A stretch of 64,000 nt of DNA from Carya illinoinensis (Eukaryota > Streptophyta > Magnoliopsida > Fagales > Juglandaceae). The DNA is taken from positions 49,520,837 to 49,584,836 of the forward strand of contig NC_056752.1 in the NCBI RefSeq assembly GCF_018687715.1. The letters run 5' to 3'. This document shows, piece after piece, positions 1-12,282 of the stretch (position 1 is the first letter of the stretch; each line of letters opens with the position of its first letter). The position numbers and the translations under genes were made by a program. The notes under the pieces are model-generated. The model did no database searches. It was given only the letters and a program-made list of their open reading frames with translations, and was not told the DNA's origin.

Positions 1-260
1 TGGGGGAGAACATACCATATTGGTTCTATGCAAGACCTTTTTTTTAATAAAAAAACAGTTTACACCACCAGATAAGGATCCAACCACAGTGTTTCCAACA
101 CATCGGCCTCATCAGACTTGTACAGTTTGCAATCCACGCAATAGAAGTGAATATAACAGAAAATATCAATGAATCTTATTAACCAATAATGGCTTGTCTT
201 CTCAAATCACTACTTACAACAAAGAAGATTTAACAGCAAAAGGTTGTAAGCCACACTTAC

Positions 261-2266
261 CCTTATTGTATGGTCCAGAGAACCAGAGTACAGGCTCTTG
301 CCTCCAACAACTAAAGATGTTACGCCAAGTGTGTGGCCTTTAAGGGTAGCAGCCAATTGAAGAGTAAGATTAGCTTCATAACAGCCTTTCCATGTGTAAA
401 TAACACCGTCCTTCAGAAAAACATTGTAAGACTATGAGCATCATGCAGAACAATGTTGCAAAAAACAAGTAGACATAAACATTGATGAAATAGCACATGG
501 ATCTCACTTAAAACATCAAATTGTTTTCAATTTCACAAGAGATACTTGGGCTTTGCCTATTATTATGAATAAAACTTCTTGATTACCGATTTAAAAAAAA
601 AAAAAAAACAAGAGATAAGTTCATTCTCAAACAGCTAAAAAAAATTTACGAGAAAAACCCTAAACGGCATTGCCCACGTTAAACCACTTGAAAGAACCAA
701 GCTAGTTTTAAACTGTTAGCAAAGAAGTTTACCTCTGCTCCTGCAAAAAGCAAATCCTTAACAACTTCCAAGGCATTGACTTGTCCAGTAGGTCCATTGA
801 GACAGCATCCAGCAGCTGAATCAGTATTCCAGACCTGCAAAACCCCAAAACGCCAAATCTAGCTCACATCTCAAACCAAGGAAACCAATATTAAATGACA
901 GCAATAAGAAAATGAGAAAATAGAAACATAACTCAGAATAATACTTACCTTCACAACATTTAACATGCCGACAAAGACCAATGGACCCTCACAGATAATA
1001 GACCGAACTTCGCCACCAAGGTTAATCACACTAGCACATTGACCAGAATGGCAGTCCCAAAGCCGAACAGTTCCATCACTACTACCTGAATAAAGCTTGT
1101 TGCTTCTTTCAGGAAGCACAATCCCAGTGACAGCCTGTTAAAAAAAACCCATATAAAAGGATTCGCAAGATCATAAATATATATAAAATAAAATATACAT
1201 GTATCACACAACTTATTGTAAAATAAAGTAAAACTTGCATGACTTGACTTTCATACTCCTGACAGAATATCTCCTGGTTTGTTGTCTGAGTTGGTCAACA
1301 TCAAAGGAAGACGCAAACCTTCAAGAGTTTAGATTGGGACAGGGAAAGAGTTTCACAGTGCAAAAGACTTTCTTTTTCTAAGATGTATTTTCCATAAAAC
1401 ATCATTCTCTATACTGAAAATTTCATAGAATATATCACCGAATGAATATATAACCTCGTCTTTCTAGTGGGGAAAGACCCTACAACATGTCTAGTTTATT
1501 TTATTCGAACGATGAAACAATTAAACAAAGTCAAGATTCACTTGGCATAACTGAGTTAAGTTCACATTCAATCAAATTCCAGATTCTGTAAATTTATCCT
1601 ACCACAAAGGATGAGTCAAAGTCACCTAACACGTACCTTCTCATGCCCTTGGAGCTTTGCCAACATCATAAACCCATCGCCACGAAACCAAGAGTGCAGG
1701 TTATGGCACTGATCGCCATATATACAATTACCCTCCGCCCAGAACTGACAGACCCTTTCCAAGGACTTCTTTGGATCATTTTGCGAAGACTTTTCAACAG
1801 CAGTTTTTGATAAGGACTTCTCAACAACATTTCCCAAGGAATTCTCAAAATCATCTTTGGGAGACTCTTTATGAACATTTTCTGAATACTTTTTAATAAC
1901 CTTCTCCGGGGATTTCCTAGGAACACTTTTAGGGGATTTCTTATGAAGATTTTCTGGTAACATCTCAGCAACATTACTGCCCAAGACCCTTCCTCCATTC
2001 CTCAAAACCAGTGTATACTTGGACGTCTGGTAGTAAGGCCTCTTCCTGGGATGATCTGCAGGTAATGCATGGGATTGCTTTGCAAAACTGGGACTGGTGG
2101 TTTTGTGCGGCATTTCACCATGAGCAAACCGACATGGGTTTCTGTGGCATCTACCTTTAAGCCAAAAGATGCACATACTGTTGCTGTTTGAAGGATCTCC
2201 ATGGAGTTTGTAAAAACCCGATCTTTCCATTGTCTCTGAATCTCTCCTAGCAGTCTTAATCACCAT
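261..2266 (-). CDS. ZFWD-type CCCH zinc finger + WD40 repeat protein (5' part, runs off the left edge)
   Basis: Four coding exons are visible on the minus strand: 2266-1637, 1134-949, 834-733 and 410-261. All have GT-AG borders, and each is a whole number of codons (210, 62, 34 and 50). Residues C32, C40, C45 and H49 form a CX7CX4CX3H finger; C173, C181, C187 and H191 form a canonical CX7CX5CX3H finger. WD40 repeats begin near residue 205 (QGHEKAVTGI) and four are begun before the edge. This order matches the plant ZFWD family (Arabidopsis C3H48/59/62/63), which are probably RNA-binding or scaffold proteins; their role is poorly known. Between the fingers lies a lysine/serine/proline-rich stretch (about 106-170) of repeated 8-residue units, longer than I expect for the family. 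The start ATG at 2266 follows a leader-intron acceptor by one base. The remaining WD40 repeats lie beyond position 1. Confidence 0.9.
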
Positions 2267-2267
2267 A

Positions 2268-3180
2268 CTATAAACAAAAATAGGAAAAAAATGAAACAAG
2301 CAATCCATGGGGAGCAGCCAAAATCAAATGACTCTACCTTCAACCAAGATCCAAATCAGAAACCCCTAATCTTTAAAATCCCAGATAAGCGCATACTCTG
2401 TTCTAGCAATTCCAAAAAAATCGGAATTTCTTGAATAGCATGAACACGAGCATCGACCAAAATCACAAATCAAGCCAAAGAACCCATGACTAAGATTAAA
2501 AAACCTTGATCACTGACTCCCTGAATTTACAATCCCACCGATGCCACCGATCCTTGAGCAAAAGCACATAAAATCGGATAATCCTTAACAAAGATTAACC
2601 ATCGATCCCATGAATTTATAAATCCAAATAATCCACTAATTCTTGAGTAAATCCTAGATATGTCCTTGAAAATTTGAAAAAGAACACCCCAGGAATCTGG
2701 AATTCTATTAATGGCCGATCAAATCATGACCGGATTTGGATAATCGCGATCGATGAACGCTTCAAGAATGACGGTGGCGAAAGCCCCACAAAATTCCGAT
2801 CCTCAAACCACTGATCAAATATACGCGAAATGCTAGAACCTAATCGCCGATCCATCGGCCAACCCAGCACATAATGTCGAAATTGAACCGAAAAGATAAG
2901 CCCTAGAAATCCACACCCAGCAACAACCAATGATCTTGGATTCGATCACCATCATGGTCATACCACACTCGGTGCGACAATAGCTTGTTGAAGACGACGA
3001 CTAAAAGGCCTAACAGCTAAAAGAAACTCGAGGAAGAAACAAACCTGAGAGAGCGAAACAATCCCGATAGGATGGCCGGAGTGATGTGGCCGCCGGAAGT
3101 AGCAACTTGCTAGGCAGGTCGTCCTCCAAGTCCACAAAATAGGAGAACGAATAGAAAAGTCTCCGCTTGCTATACGGCGT
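2268..3180 (-). other. 5' leader exon and leader intron of the ZFWD gene
   Basis: On the minus strand a CAG|GTTTGT donor sits at 3045/3044 and a TTTATAG acceptor at 2268, one base before the start codon at 2266. This leaves a non-coding first exon of roughly 3045-3180 (5' limit not determined) and a leader intron of about 780 bp. The first exon has no ATG. The promoter should lie just above 3180, where an AT-rich transposon begins. Confidence 0.6.
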
Positions 3181-3203
3181 CGGTGAATTACATAGTAGTT
3201 ATA

Positions 3204-3857
3204 AGGGCATACTCGTTTGCTTTGGCTTGGCCAAATGAGATTTGGTCAAATTTTATATAATTTAACTTAAAAATTTTTTATATTGAATTTAGTAAATTTA
3301 AAATAATTTAAATTTTTATTATAATAATTGGTTAAAGATAAAAGATCATTATTTATTCATCAAATATTAAAATATTAATTTCTCATTTCAAACAAATAAA
3401 TTAAGTAATTAAAATATAATTGACATTTAACATTTAGAATATAATTATGATTAATATTTAATAATATTTTTTAAGATTAATTGAATATAATATAATTATT
3501 ATTAAAATTTAACAATATTTTTTAAGTATTAATTTAATTAGAATATAATTACTATTAACATAATAATTTTTTTAATATAATATAATTATTATTAACATTT
3601 AATAATACTTTTTTAATATTAATTTAATTAGAATATATTTATTATTAACATTTAATTGGTAGAATTACAAAATGTGATAAAATAAATTAAATAAAAAAAA
3701 TTATTCATTTGATAATATTTTATTATTATATAGAGAATGAATGGTTAATCCAATGTGGAGATTGAATTCAGATGAAATAGGCAAATGCAAAGAAGTGTTG
3801 ATATTAGCCTAGTTTGAAGATGAATTTAGCTAAGCCAATGAGGATGCTTTAAAAGGT
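3204..3857. mobile_element. MITE-like element just upstream of the ZFWD gene
   Basis: The outer ends are related as inverted repeats: the left end reads GGCTTGGCCAAATGAG and the right end, reverse complemented, reads GGCTTAGCTAAATTCATC, both preceded by a GCAT-containing stretch. The interior (3300-3660) is almost pure A/T and holds about four copies of a roughly 65-bp unit built on AATTTAATTAGAATATAATT. It has no coding potential. The ends resemble a MITE family I recall from Fagales genomes. I could not resolve a target duplication, so limits are approximate. Its position may replace or modify the ZFWD promoter. Confidence 0.5.
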
Positions 3858-3909
3858 CGGTTTTGAATCTTGATTCTTTGAATGCCCAATTGTTTTGTAA
3901 CCCCGACTG

Positions 3910-6900
3910 AGGGGTGTAAAAATAAACAAAAAACAAATTGAAAAACCGCTCAAACAGGATCGGATGGACCGGTTTTGGAATGGCTCGGTCCGAAATCAGT
4001 TTTTGAAAATGAAAAACCGACTGGAACAGACTCGATATCGATTCCGGTCATTTTTAGCTTGGATCAAACTGTACTAGTTGTATTTAAAATATATTTTTAT
4101 TTTTTAAAATATTATATAAATTATTATATATAATAATATAAATTTTAATTTATAAAATAAAATTTTAATTTTAAACATAAAAATTTAATTGATCATATGT
4201 TTTAAATATAAAATATATATATTAATAACATTTTATGCCTATTAGTATTAGTAATTTACTATGTAAATAACTATATAAATCATTATAGTATTAGTATATA
4301 CTAATATGTACTATATCACTAGAAGTCTATATGATACTATAGTGAATCAGTGATATGGTAATACTAATACTATTATATAATTATACCAAATTAAAATCAC
4401 TATAATAAATACTAATATGTAGTTATATTAATCAATAATCACTATAAATTTAACTAATATTTATACTAATACTAATATAGTTGTACTAAATTACTATAAC
4501 TAATACTAATTCTAACAGTCTAATACTATTATATAGTTATACTAATCACTGATTCCCTATAACTAAAAGTCTAAATCACTATAATCATATATAGTATTAG
4601 TATTACTATGACTATATCACTATGACCATATATTATTTTATAGTATTAATATCACTATCGGTATAGTATATAGTATTAGTAATAATTTAGTATCAATATA
4701 TTATTATATAATATATAATATATATTCCATAATGTATAACATATAGTATTAGTATCACTATATCATTATAATATAGTAGTCACACTATAATAGAATAATT
4801 AATTATATAATATATAGTATTAGTATATAATATATATTAATATATTATAAGAGTTATAGCATAATATATGTATAATAGGATAGTTAACTCCATATCACTA
4901 TAATTATATATCACTATGACCATATAGTATCACTATAACTATATATAGTATTAACATCACTATGACTATGACCATATATTATTATATAGTATTAATATCA
5001 CTATTAGTATAGTATATAATATTAGTAATAATTTAATATCAATGTATTATTATATAATATACATAAATATATATACTATATGTAGTAGTAACACTATAAC
5101 TATATATAGTATTAGTATTGGTAGTCTATAGTTATTTAGTATTATAATATATACAATTATTTATTAATCATATAAAAAATGTAGAAACTAAAAAGCTCAA
5201 TATATTGAGTTATTGACAATTATCAAATGTATTATAATACATTGACATTCTCTAAGTCTCTAAGTTATAAACAAATTAGCAATTAACATCATATTATAAT
5301 TATAATTAATTATTTTTTAACGAGTTAATTAAACAATCCACATTAAATAGTTTATTTAATTTTAATTTTACTAATTTAAATAATTAATTTATGTGCCAAA
5401 AAGATAAAAGAATCACAAGTTAAAAATATATCTTATCTGCCAAACAAAAAATGGCGCATTTTAGTATAAAATTGGACCTAAATGACGCTGTTTAGTTTCA
5501 CTTGGGGGGGAGGGGGAGGGGGGAGCATTTTGAAACTGAGTTGAGTGAAATGGCATCGTTTCATGCGACTTAGTTTTTTTTCATAAATAAACCGTGTTTT
5601 AAAACGATGCCATTTGGGTTTAATTTCAATCCAAACAACGTCATTTCAACACATGGTTTTTCCCATCCCCCCTAAATCCCTTTCAATTTCCACTTTTTGC
5701 TTTTCACTTTCCCCCATCCCCCGAAATGCGAAAACCCTAGGCCTCCCTCCTTCCATCAGATCCTCCCCTATTCAACCCCTCCATGACTCTGTCGAAGTTC
5801 TTTTCACCCCAGCCGTTGCGTCTTTTCGCTAATTGCCAATTGGTACTCTCTCTTTGGTTTTTAATCTTTTTTATGGTGTTAAATCTGGAAAAGTACTTGC
5901 CTTGGCCTTGTGGTTGAAAATTCTCATATTATCTAGTGTCCACTGGCATGCTCATGATGATTTTCTCATTCTGTTTTGTTATCCAAAGTCCAAACAAACA
6001 AACAATTGAACATTTATTTTATGATGACTTTTTTATAGTGCACTTATCCGATTTGGGCATTTCCTTATCATATTTCTCACGTATCAATGTTAATGCAAAA
6101 TATAAATAGACTATAGACGCATATATAAATGTAGTCTCATGCGTATGGTTTTGCCAATATAAATGTAGTCCCTTTGGATTGAGAACTCCAAAGCGTTTGA
6201 ACCTGATGTTATGGCTTGATTTTCTCATACCTATCAAAAAACTTTTTGCTCGGCTTGTTTGGGTTTTAATGGCATTTAGTGTGGCTTTTTGGTGTATTTT
6301 ACAAAGTAAACCTCAATCTAATTAATTGGATTTAGTGGGGTATTTTCCTTACAATACATTCTTTAGCTTTTGATCACTTTAATCAAGTTAAGTTTAGTTA
6401 GAAACATCAATTTGGATTTTGTATTTTGTGTCTAATCACAGTGATAATCACTACTTAATGCAATCTGCTATGCACATTCGCTGAGATTTTACTTCATTAA
6501 TTTATTTTTGTGAAGATTTTGTAATGGAGATTTTGTGGCGCAATTTGTGGAGATTGTGTTGTTTTAATGATGGAGATTTTATAGATGGTTTTTGTTAGCA
6601 TGAGCCAACTGGTTTTTGGTGCATTTTTTTAATTATTGTTTCACAAACAAGGGATGGGGCAATGGTTTTGCCTCACTTAGGCTGTTAATAGCTTGAAGGA
6701 TAATATGTTGAAATTCAAACATCTACATTTATTTGAAGCCTTAAAGTGTCTTGATGTTCCATTTGAAATTTAGATTCTTTACGTGTTTAAAACTGAATTT
6801 GATTCATTTGTTTTGCCATTATAGATGGATCCATTGAATGAAATAGAAACACTCGTCAATGTTCAACCTCCAACAGAAAAGACAAATTTGTATTTTATAA

Positions 6901-7139
6901 AACATATTTTTGTAAATAGTAATAGATTTTTAATAAAATATATACATATTTTTTTAATGATAAATTTGTATTTTATTAAAACTAAAAAATTGGACCGGAT
7001 TATAAACATGTAAAACCGGAGTATCAGTTTAGAAAGGTAACCGGTGCGTCATCGATTTTGAAAAATGTAAAACCAGTTTCTACCAGTTCAATTCTAAATT
7101 TTATTTAAGACCAAACCAAACCGAACCGATTATACCCCT
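3910..7139. mobile_element. Decayed hAT-like DNA transposon (non-autonomous)
   Basis: The ends read AGGGGTGTAA and, reverse complemented from the right, AGGGGTATAA: short terminal inverted repeats with one mismatch. Both subterminal zones are dense in ACCGG/CCGGT motifs (for example 3969-4060 and 6995-7115), as in plant hAT elements. Near the right end a TATAG acceptor at about 6824 precedes an ATG opening a 62-codon frame (MDPLNEIETLVNVQPPTEK). I read this as the N-terminus of a hAT transposase whose body has been deleted, after a leader (5600-5830) and an intron (5830-6824). About 1 kb of the interior (4100-5160) is a degenerate AT-rich repeat. No matching 8-bp target duplication was seen. 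It could alternatively be two adjacent elements. Confidence 0.45.
4100..5160. repeat. Degenerate AT-rich repeat array
   Basis: About 1 kb made almost only of variants of TATAGTATTAGTATCACTAT and TAACTATATATAGTATTAG. Spacing is irregular, so this is not a clean tandem array. It lies inside the hAT-like element and probably expanded after insertion. No ORF of note. Confidence 0.6.
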
Positions 7140-7239
7140 AATCCTGAGAGACGTTCTAACCCGTAGAAGTAGTAGAACTATGGGCTTTTCTTGAATTGGT
7201 CCTTCGGAGTCAGATATAATCATTTCACATTCTTTTGTA

Positions 7240-7415
7240 TAATAAAAAACTTATTCATCATCTTAATTTTTATCATGTCCTCATTATTTTATAATATGAT
7301 ATTAAATTATAAATTTATAAGTAAAATATAATAAATAATTTTTAATTATCTAATGTCACATCATAAAATAATAAAAATTAAAATGATAAGTAACATTATT
7401 TATTACAAATAATAA
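7240..7415. mobile_element. Short MITE-like inverted-repeat element
   Basis: The left arm (about 7243-7275, CTTATTCATCATCTTAATTT) and right arm (about 7370-7405) are imperfect inverted repeats; the right arm reverse complements to CTTATCATTTTAATTTTTA. The centre is A/T only. A related block with the motif CTAATGTCACA occurs near 22350. No target duplication defined. The rest of 7140-7821 shows no gene. Confidence 0.4.
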
Positions 7416-7821
7416 TAATTAAAGGAACTTGAATAATATATTTAAGAACATAATTATTACGCTGTATATAAAAGATTGGATTGATATATTTCTCTTTTAT
7501 TTTACCAGAGTGATATAACGGGATGACTTTAAAAAAGAATTATATAAAGAAAATGAAAATATTGAATATATTATAGACTGTCTTTTTTTTTTTAAAGTTA
7601 GATTTTTTATTTCCATTTTCAGTCAGTCATTTAGCGGAAACGAGGTTTTGGAAAGAGCAGGCCTAGGCCCAAGCTAGTAGCTATTATGGATACAAAGGAG
7701 CCTTTCCAATCGGCCCAAATATTTACTATTATCCCACCCAACCAATGGGACAAAGTTCAAGAAGGAACCATATGCCTTCAATTCTTTTATAATTTATTTT
7801 ATAAATAATTAATATAATTAT

Positions 7822-10800
7822 TGTGATGTCCTCAAATTCTATTTAGGATCGGACGGACATTTGAAGCGTCGAGACACGCAACACAAGGTTACCTGCCCCC
7901 ATTCATGACATATAAGATGCAATATTCCTAACATGCATTTAACAATATGCAATATTCGCAGTGGATAAATTTTTTTCTTTAGCAATACTATGCATCAAAT
8001 TGAAAATATCCCAAATGCTTAAAACATACTTCATACATAAAAATCCATTGAACAACTAGGATCACAACACTAGTCCAAAATGGTTATGATCCAAAAAGTA
8101 CTAAATATGCAACTCAATCGTACAAATAGTAATTTACGTTAATTACTATATTAACATTTATGTCGCACCGTCGCTTAGTCAACTGTGTCTAGTTGATCAG
8201 CTCCTGATTCTCCTTCAGGTCCTGTAACAAGATCTACCATTCGGGAGGAATGGTAGTTGAGACTACCAAAGTGAGATTTGATTACAAATCTCAGTAAGTT
8301 AACAAAAAACTTCCACACAAGCTAATAATGCATGGATGACAGTAAAAGCATAAATGCATAATCAAATTCATAAGTAATTAAAGCATAACTTGGCGTACAA
8401 CATAGCATAATTGACATAACTTAAATTGAAACATGAACTGAACTTGACTTGACATGAACTTGATCTGAAACTTGACTTAGCATGAACTTGCTTTGAAACT
8501 TGAATTAACATGAAAAATACATACTCCACAGTTGTTGTGGCCCCATGTATTCTACACAAACTTGACTTAACATGAAAAATACATACTCCACAGTTGTTGT
8601 GGCCCCATGTATTCTACGTGTAAATACATACTCCACAGTTGTTGTGGCCCCATGTATTCTACGGAAACTTATTCTTTAACTGCTTAAATACATACTCCAC
8701 ATTTGTTGTGGCTCCATGTATTCTACGTGTCACAATTGTTGTGTCTCACGTAGTGTATGCGCCACAATTGCTGTGACCTCATACATAAGTAATCAAGATG
8801 AAACGTGACTGGAATACAAAATGACTGAAATCCTGACGTAACATAACGTGACTTGAACATAACTTGAAATACATGACCAACTTGAGATAGAAACATTTCG
8901 TAACATGGCATAACATATAATAGACCACATATTTAACATGACATACTTACAACAGTGAATATTACATGACTTGACATACATGTAATAGATGGCATACTTA
9001 GCATGACGTACTTGTAAGGTACAGTGATACATGACAGAATATATTATGTAACAGATAAAAATTGATGACAGAATAAATTCTGTATACTATACAATTACGT
9101 GATAACTTGGCATGGCATGACATATATGATAACACACATACATACACTGCAGTTCCTTTACTTAGCACACATACACAATAGACTGCTAGTAAGTTAAAAG
9201 CTAACTTACCTCGATCTCCGCGTTTCTTATAAAACTTCAAGTGCGATCACGAGGAACTATAATTAGTGATTCTAAAAGTTAGAACTAAATCACTAATAAT
9301 TTGAAATATGAAAAATACTAACTTAAAGAGTAAAATTTTTATTTTACTCTCTACATGTGGGAAAATGACCGTTTTACCCATAACTTAAGGATTTTGCATA
9401 CTAACTCCAAAAGTTTTCAAAATTTATATTCCTCATGTAAATTTTGTCCTAAACTTAAATATCAACTTAGGAAAATTTAAAACAAAACACAACTATGAAG
9501 AACACACTATGGCCGAAACATCCATAGGCCATTTCCCTTGATTTTTGTTGCAATTCCTTCCAACTTCAAAACTCATGCTTAAATCAAAATTTTGCAACAA
9601 ACATCTTCCAATCCTAAGTTCAAAACCATACTTAAAACATCCATTCAGAAAAAGCTAATAATTAACACCAAACTTTTTTGTAAAAGATTCAAACACTTGA
9701 ATCACAAGTTTTGACCTTAAATCAAAACATCTCCAAGAATTTCAAAAATCAAATCTTACTTCTAACATATTCATAATATCATCCTAACATCAACCATGCT
9801 TTAAATCATCAAACTAAAGTCACCAAAATCACAAAATAACATTTGGAGTTTTTGGTTTTACACTTAGTCCAAAAACAGAAACTTTTTCCTCAACTAGTTT
9901 TGATAAAACTCTTGATCTATGACTTATAAATATATGATCTTCAAACCAAACCATCACATGGTTTAAAAAGATGTCCTAAAATATATATAAGCTTCTAATT
10001 CAGGATCACATGGTTAGAAATTAATCAAAACATAAATTTAGTCAAGAATATCCACACTTTGGCTTATCTGAATATCTCTTTGCATAAAATTTCATATCTT
10101 TGAAACTAACATCAAATATCTTCAAAATAATAATATAACATGTATATAAGATGCTTAAGATCCTCCAATAAAATTATCAAAGTCATTGGAATAGGTTTAG
10201 ACCACCAAAGAGTTAAACTTTCTCAAAACAGAAACTGTTTTTCCTCTTCCAGTTTCTAAGTTTCTAAATCTAAGAAAATCTTTCATCAAAACCTTTAATC
10301 ATGCAAAAATCCTCAACCAATAATCATATACACATGTTAACAATACTCCATAAAAATTTCGGACCAATATCTATCCATTAGCTTGGTCAAAAATTCCAAA
10401 CTATAACATATTCTCCAGTTTATCTCCCAGAATGACCTTTCTATAATTTATATAATATTTGACTGACCAAATAATTTTCAAATGGGACAAATAAGATATC
10501 CACGTAAACTAGACTAAAAAAGAAACAACTTATATGAAGGAGACTTTATGATAAAATACTTACAAAAGCTTCGAAATGGGTATGCAAAAGACCTCCTAAA
10601 AGCTGTCCGAGAGAGAGTGTTTGATATTATTTCAATGGAAAGTGTAAATGAAGATAATTTCGTGGGGAGAGGTGGCTGGAGATACTTATGGATGAGATAT
10701 GGAAGAGATGAGGCTGGAGTTGAGAGTTGAGTGTAGTTTTCTCCTACCCAAAATATCTATAAAAGATTATCTCATAATATTCTATCCAATAGTATCTACA

Positions 10801-11206
10801 AAAAATCAACTTAAGATATTTTTATCTAATAATATCTATAAAAATCAACTCAAAATATTTTTACCCAATAATATTCATGAAAATTACCTCAAAATATTTC
10901 TTTTTATTCAATAATATCTACAGTTTTGAACAGACGTTTTGTCTGAAAATATGAAAAAATGTTATTACGCCATAAGACTTTAAATAACCCTCGGAGTCTA
11001 ATGGTACAAACCGTAATACATTTTGACACTTCTAACTATCTTCAATAATCAAAAACACACTTCTGATACCATAGTAAATAATAACACTAACTATGAGTTA
11101 GACAAAAACCTATACGATTAATGGATTCGTGAAAACTTATGGGGTCTTCACGAGGTTCGTAAAGTTAATAGAAATTTCACAATTGAATTTCTAGCGGGCT
11201 GTTACA
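7822..11206 (-). mobile_element. Solo LTR of a Ty3-type retrotransposon, 3,385 bp
   Basis: The block starts TGTGATGTCC and ends GGGCTGTTACA, so it has TG...CA termini. It is flanked on both sides by the identical 5 bp ATTAT (7817-7821 and 11207-11211), the expected LTR-retrotransposon target duplication. Read on the minus strand it begins TGTAACAGCCCGCTAG and ends GGACATCACA, a start I associate with large Ty3/Gypsy LTRs. Inside there is no gag-pol coding, no primer binding site and no second copy of the ends. A single LTR left by recombination between two LTRs is therefore the simplest reading. ORFs of 60-80 codons inside are not recognisable. A LARD-like element is the alternative. Confidence 0.75.
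8509..8765. repeat. Tandem hairpin-forming repeats inside the solo LTR
   Basis: Four copies of a roughly 45-bp unit, at about 8514-8555, 8577-8620, 8622-8663 and 8684-8728, with a weaker fifth copy after that. Each unit is itself an inverted repeat: AATACAT...CCACA pairs with TGTGG...ATGTATT around a short loop. Spacing between units varies because other LTR sequence (for example AACTTGACTTAACATG) is interleaved. Confidence 0.8.
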
Positions 11207-11211
11207 ATTAT

Positions 11212-12282
11212 GTTACTTTTTTAAAAATAAAAGAAATGTTAAATATATCTACAAATTGAATATTAAAAAACTTACAATTGATATGATTTAATATAATATG
11301 TTAAATTTATTTTATAATAAAAAGAAATTGGAATATGATGGACTACGTGAGTTCAAGAAGTTTTTTGTATAAGATTTCTAAGTAAATCAAACATTTCTCT
11401 AAAATTAATCTTAATTTCACATAATTATTGCATTTAAAATATAATTGTAAATAGTTATAAAAAAATATTAAATTGATAAAATGCAAAGAGAAGGTGAAGA
11501 ATCACTCGAGTTTCATGACCTTCATTAGGTAACGGCCGACAACCTCTAACCAAAAAGGAGTAATGGGTTATAAGCAAGAAAAAGAGAGAACCTTCGAACC
11601 AGATGTGGGAATTGTGAGTTTTACACCCATTATGGGAGGGCGACATGTCATTGTTATATTATACTTACCATAGACTCAAGTACAAATTACAAATTCCATT
11701 TTCTTTTCTCTCAAGCTTGTCGCCCTCTCTCTTTGTCCTCACCATCTCTTCTCTCTCTCCTTCATGTTTCTCTCAACCATGGCCGCACCACGAGCATGCC
11801 ACCAACCACCAATGTAGCAGTCCATAGCAACAAGGCTATTGTGAGACACTAAGAAGAAAAGAAGACCATCAGCATCGGTTTCCTCTCGTTGTGCAAGCTT
11901 TCTCAACTCCTCTCTTGGTTGCAAGGTGCAAACCACTAATTGATCAGTCTAATCGACACCACCGCCAACAACAGTAGAACATGCTAGATAGCAACCCTCA
12001 TGTTTTCATACATTGCATGGAGACCCACAAATGCAACAACAAACCATGAAGACCAACCACATGTACAACCAAATTTTGAGCCATCAATTCCATTGCACAC
12101 CACCATTTGTTTCACTCTAGTCCATGTCGAAACCATCATATGATATGAAATCGTAGTGCAACACCTCCTCCCAAGTTCAGTCATTGTTAACAACCATAGG
12201 ACCACCTCCCTTAGCCATTATAGGCTCCCCTCCACTATGACCCAGCCGAAGTGCACCATGAAATTGAACTCCACAAATAACC
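11212..12282. other. Intergenic stretch, no recognised gene
   Basis: AT-rich to about 11480, then more mixed sequence. The ORFs of 60-73 codons here (for example 11645-11827 plus, 11984-12205 minus) match no family I know and overlap on both strands. Probably old transposon sequence. Confidence 0.4.

Noticed and set aside
3910..7139. 8-bp target duplication for the hAT-like element
   Set aside because: The flanks CCCGACTG and AATCCTGA do not match, so the ends are either decayed or not exactly placed.
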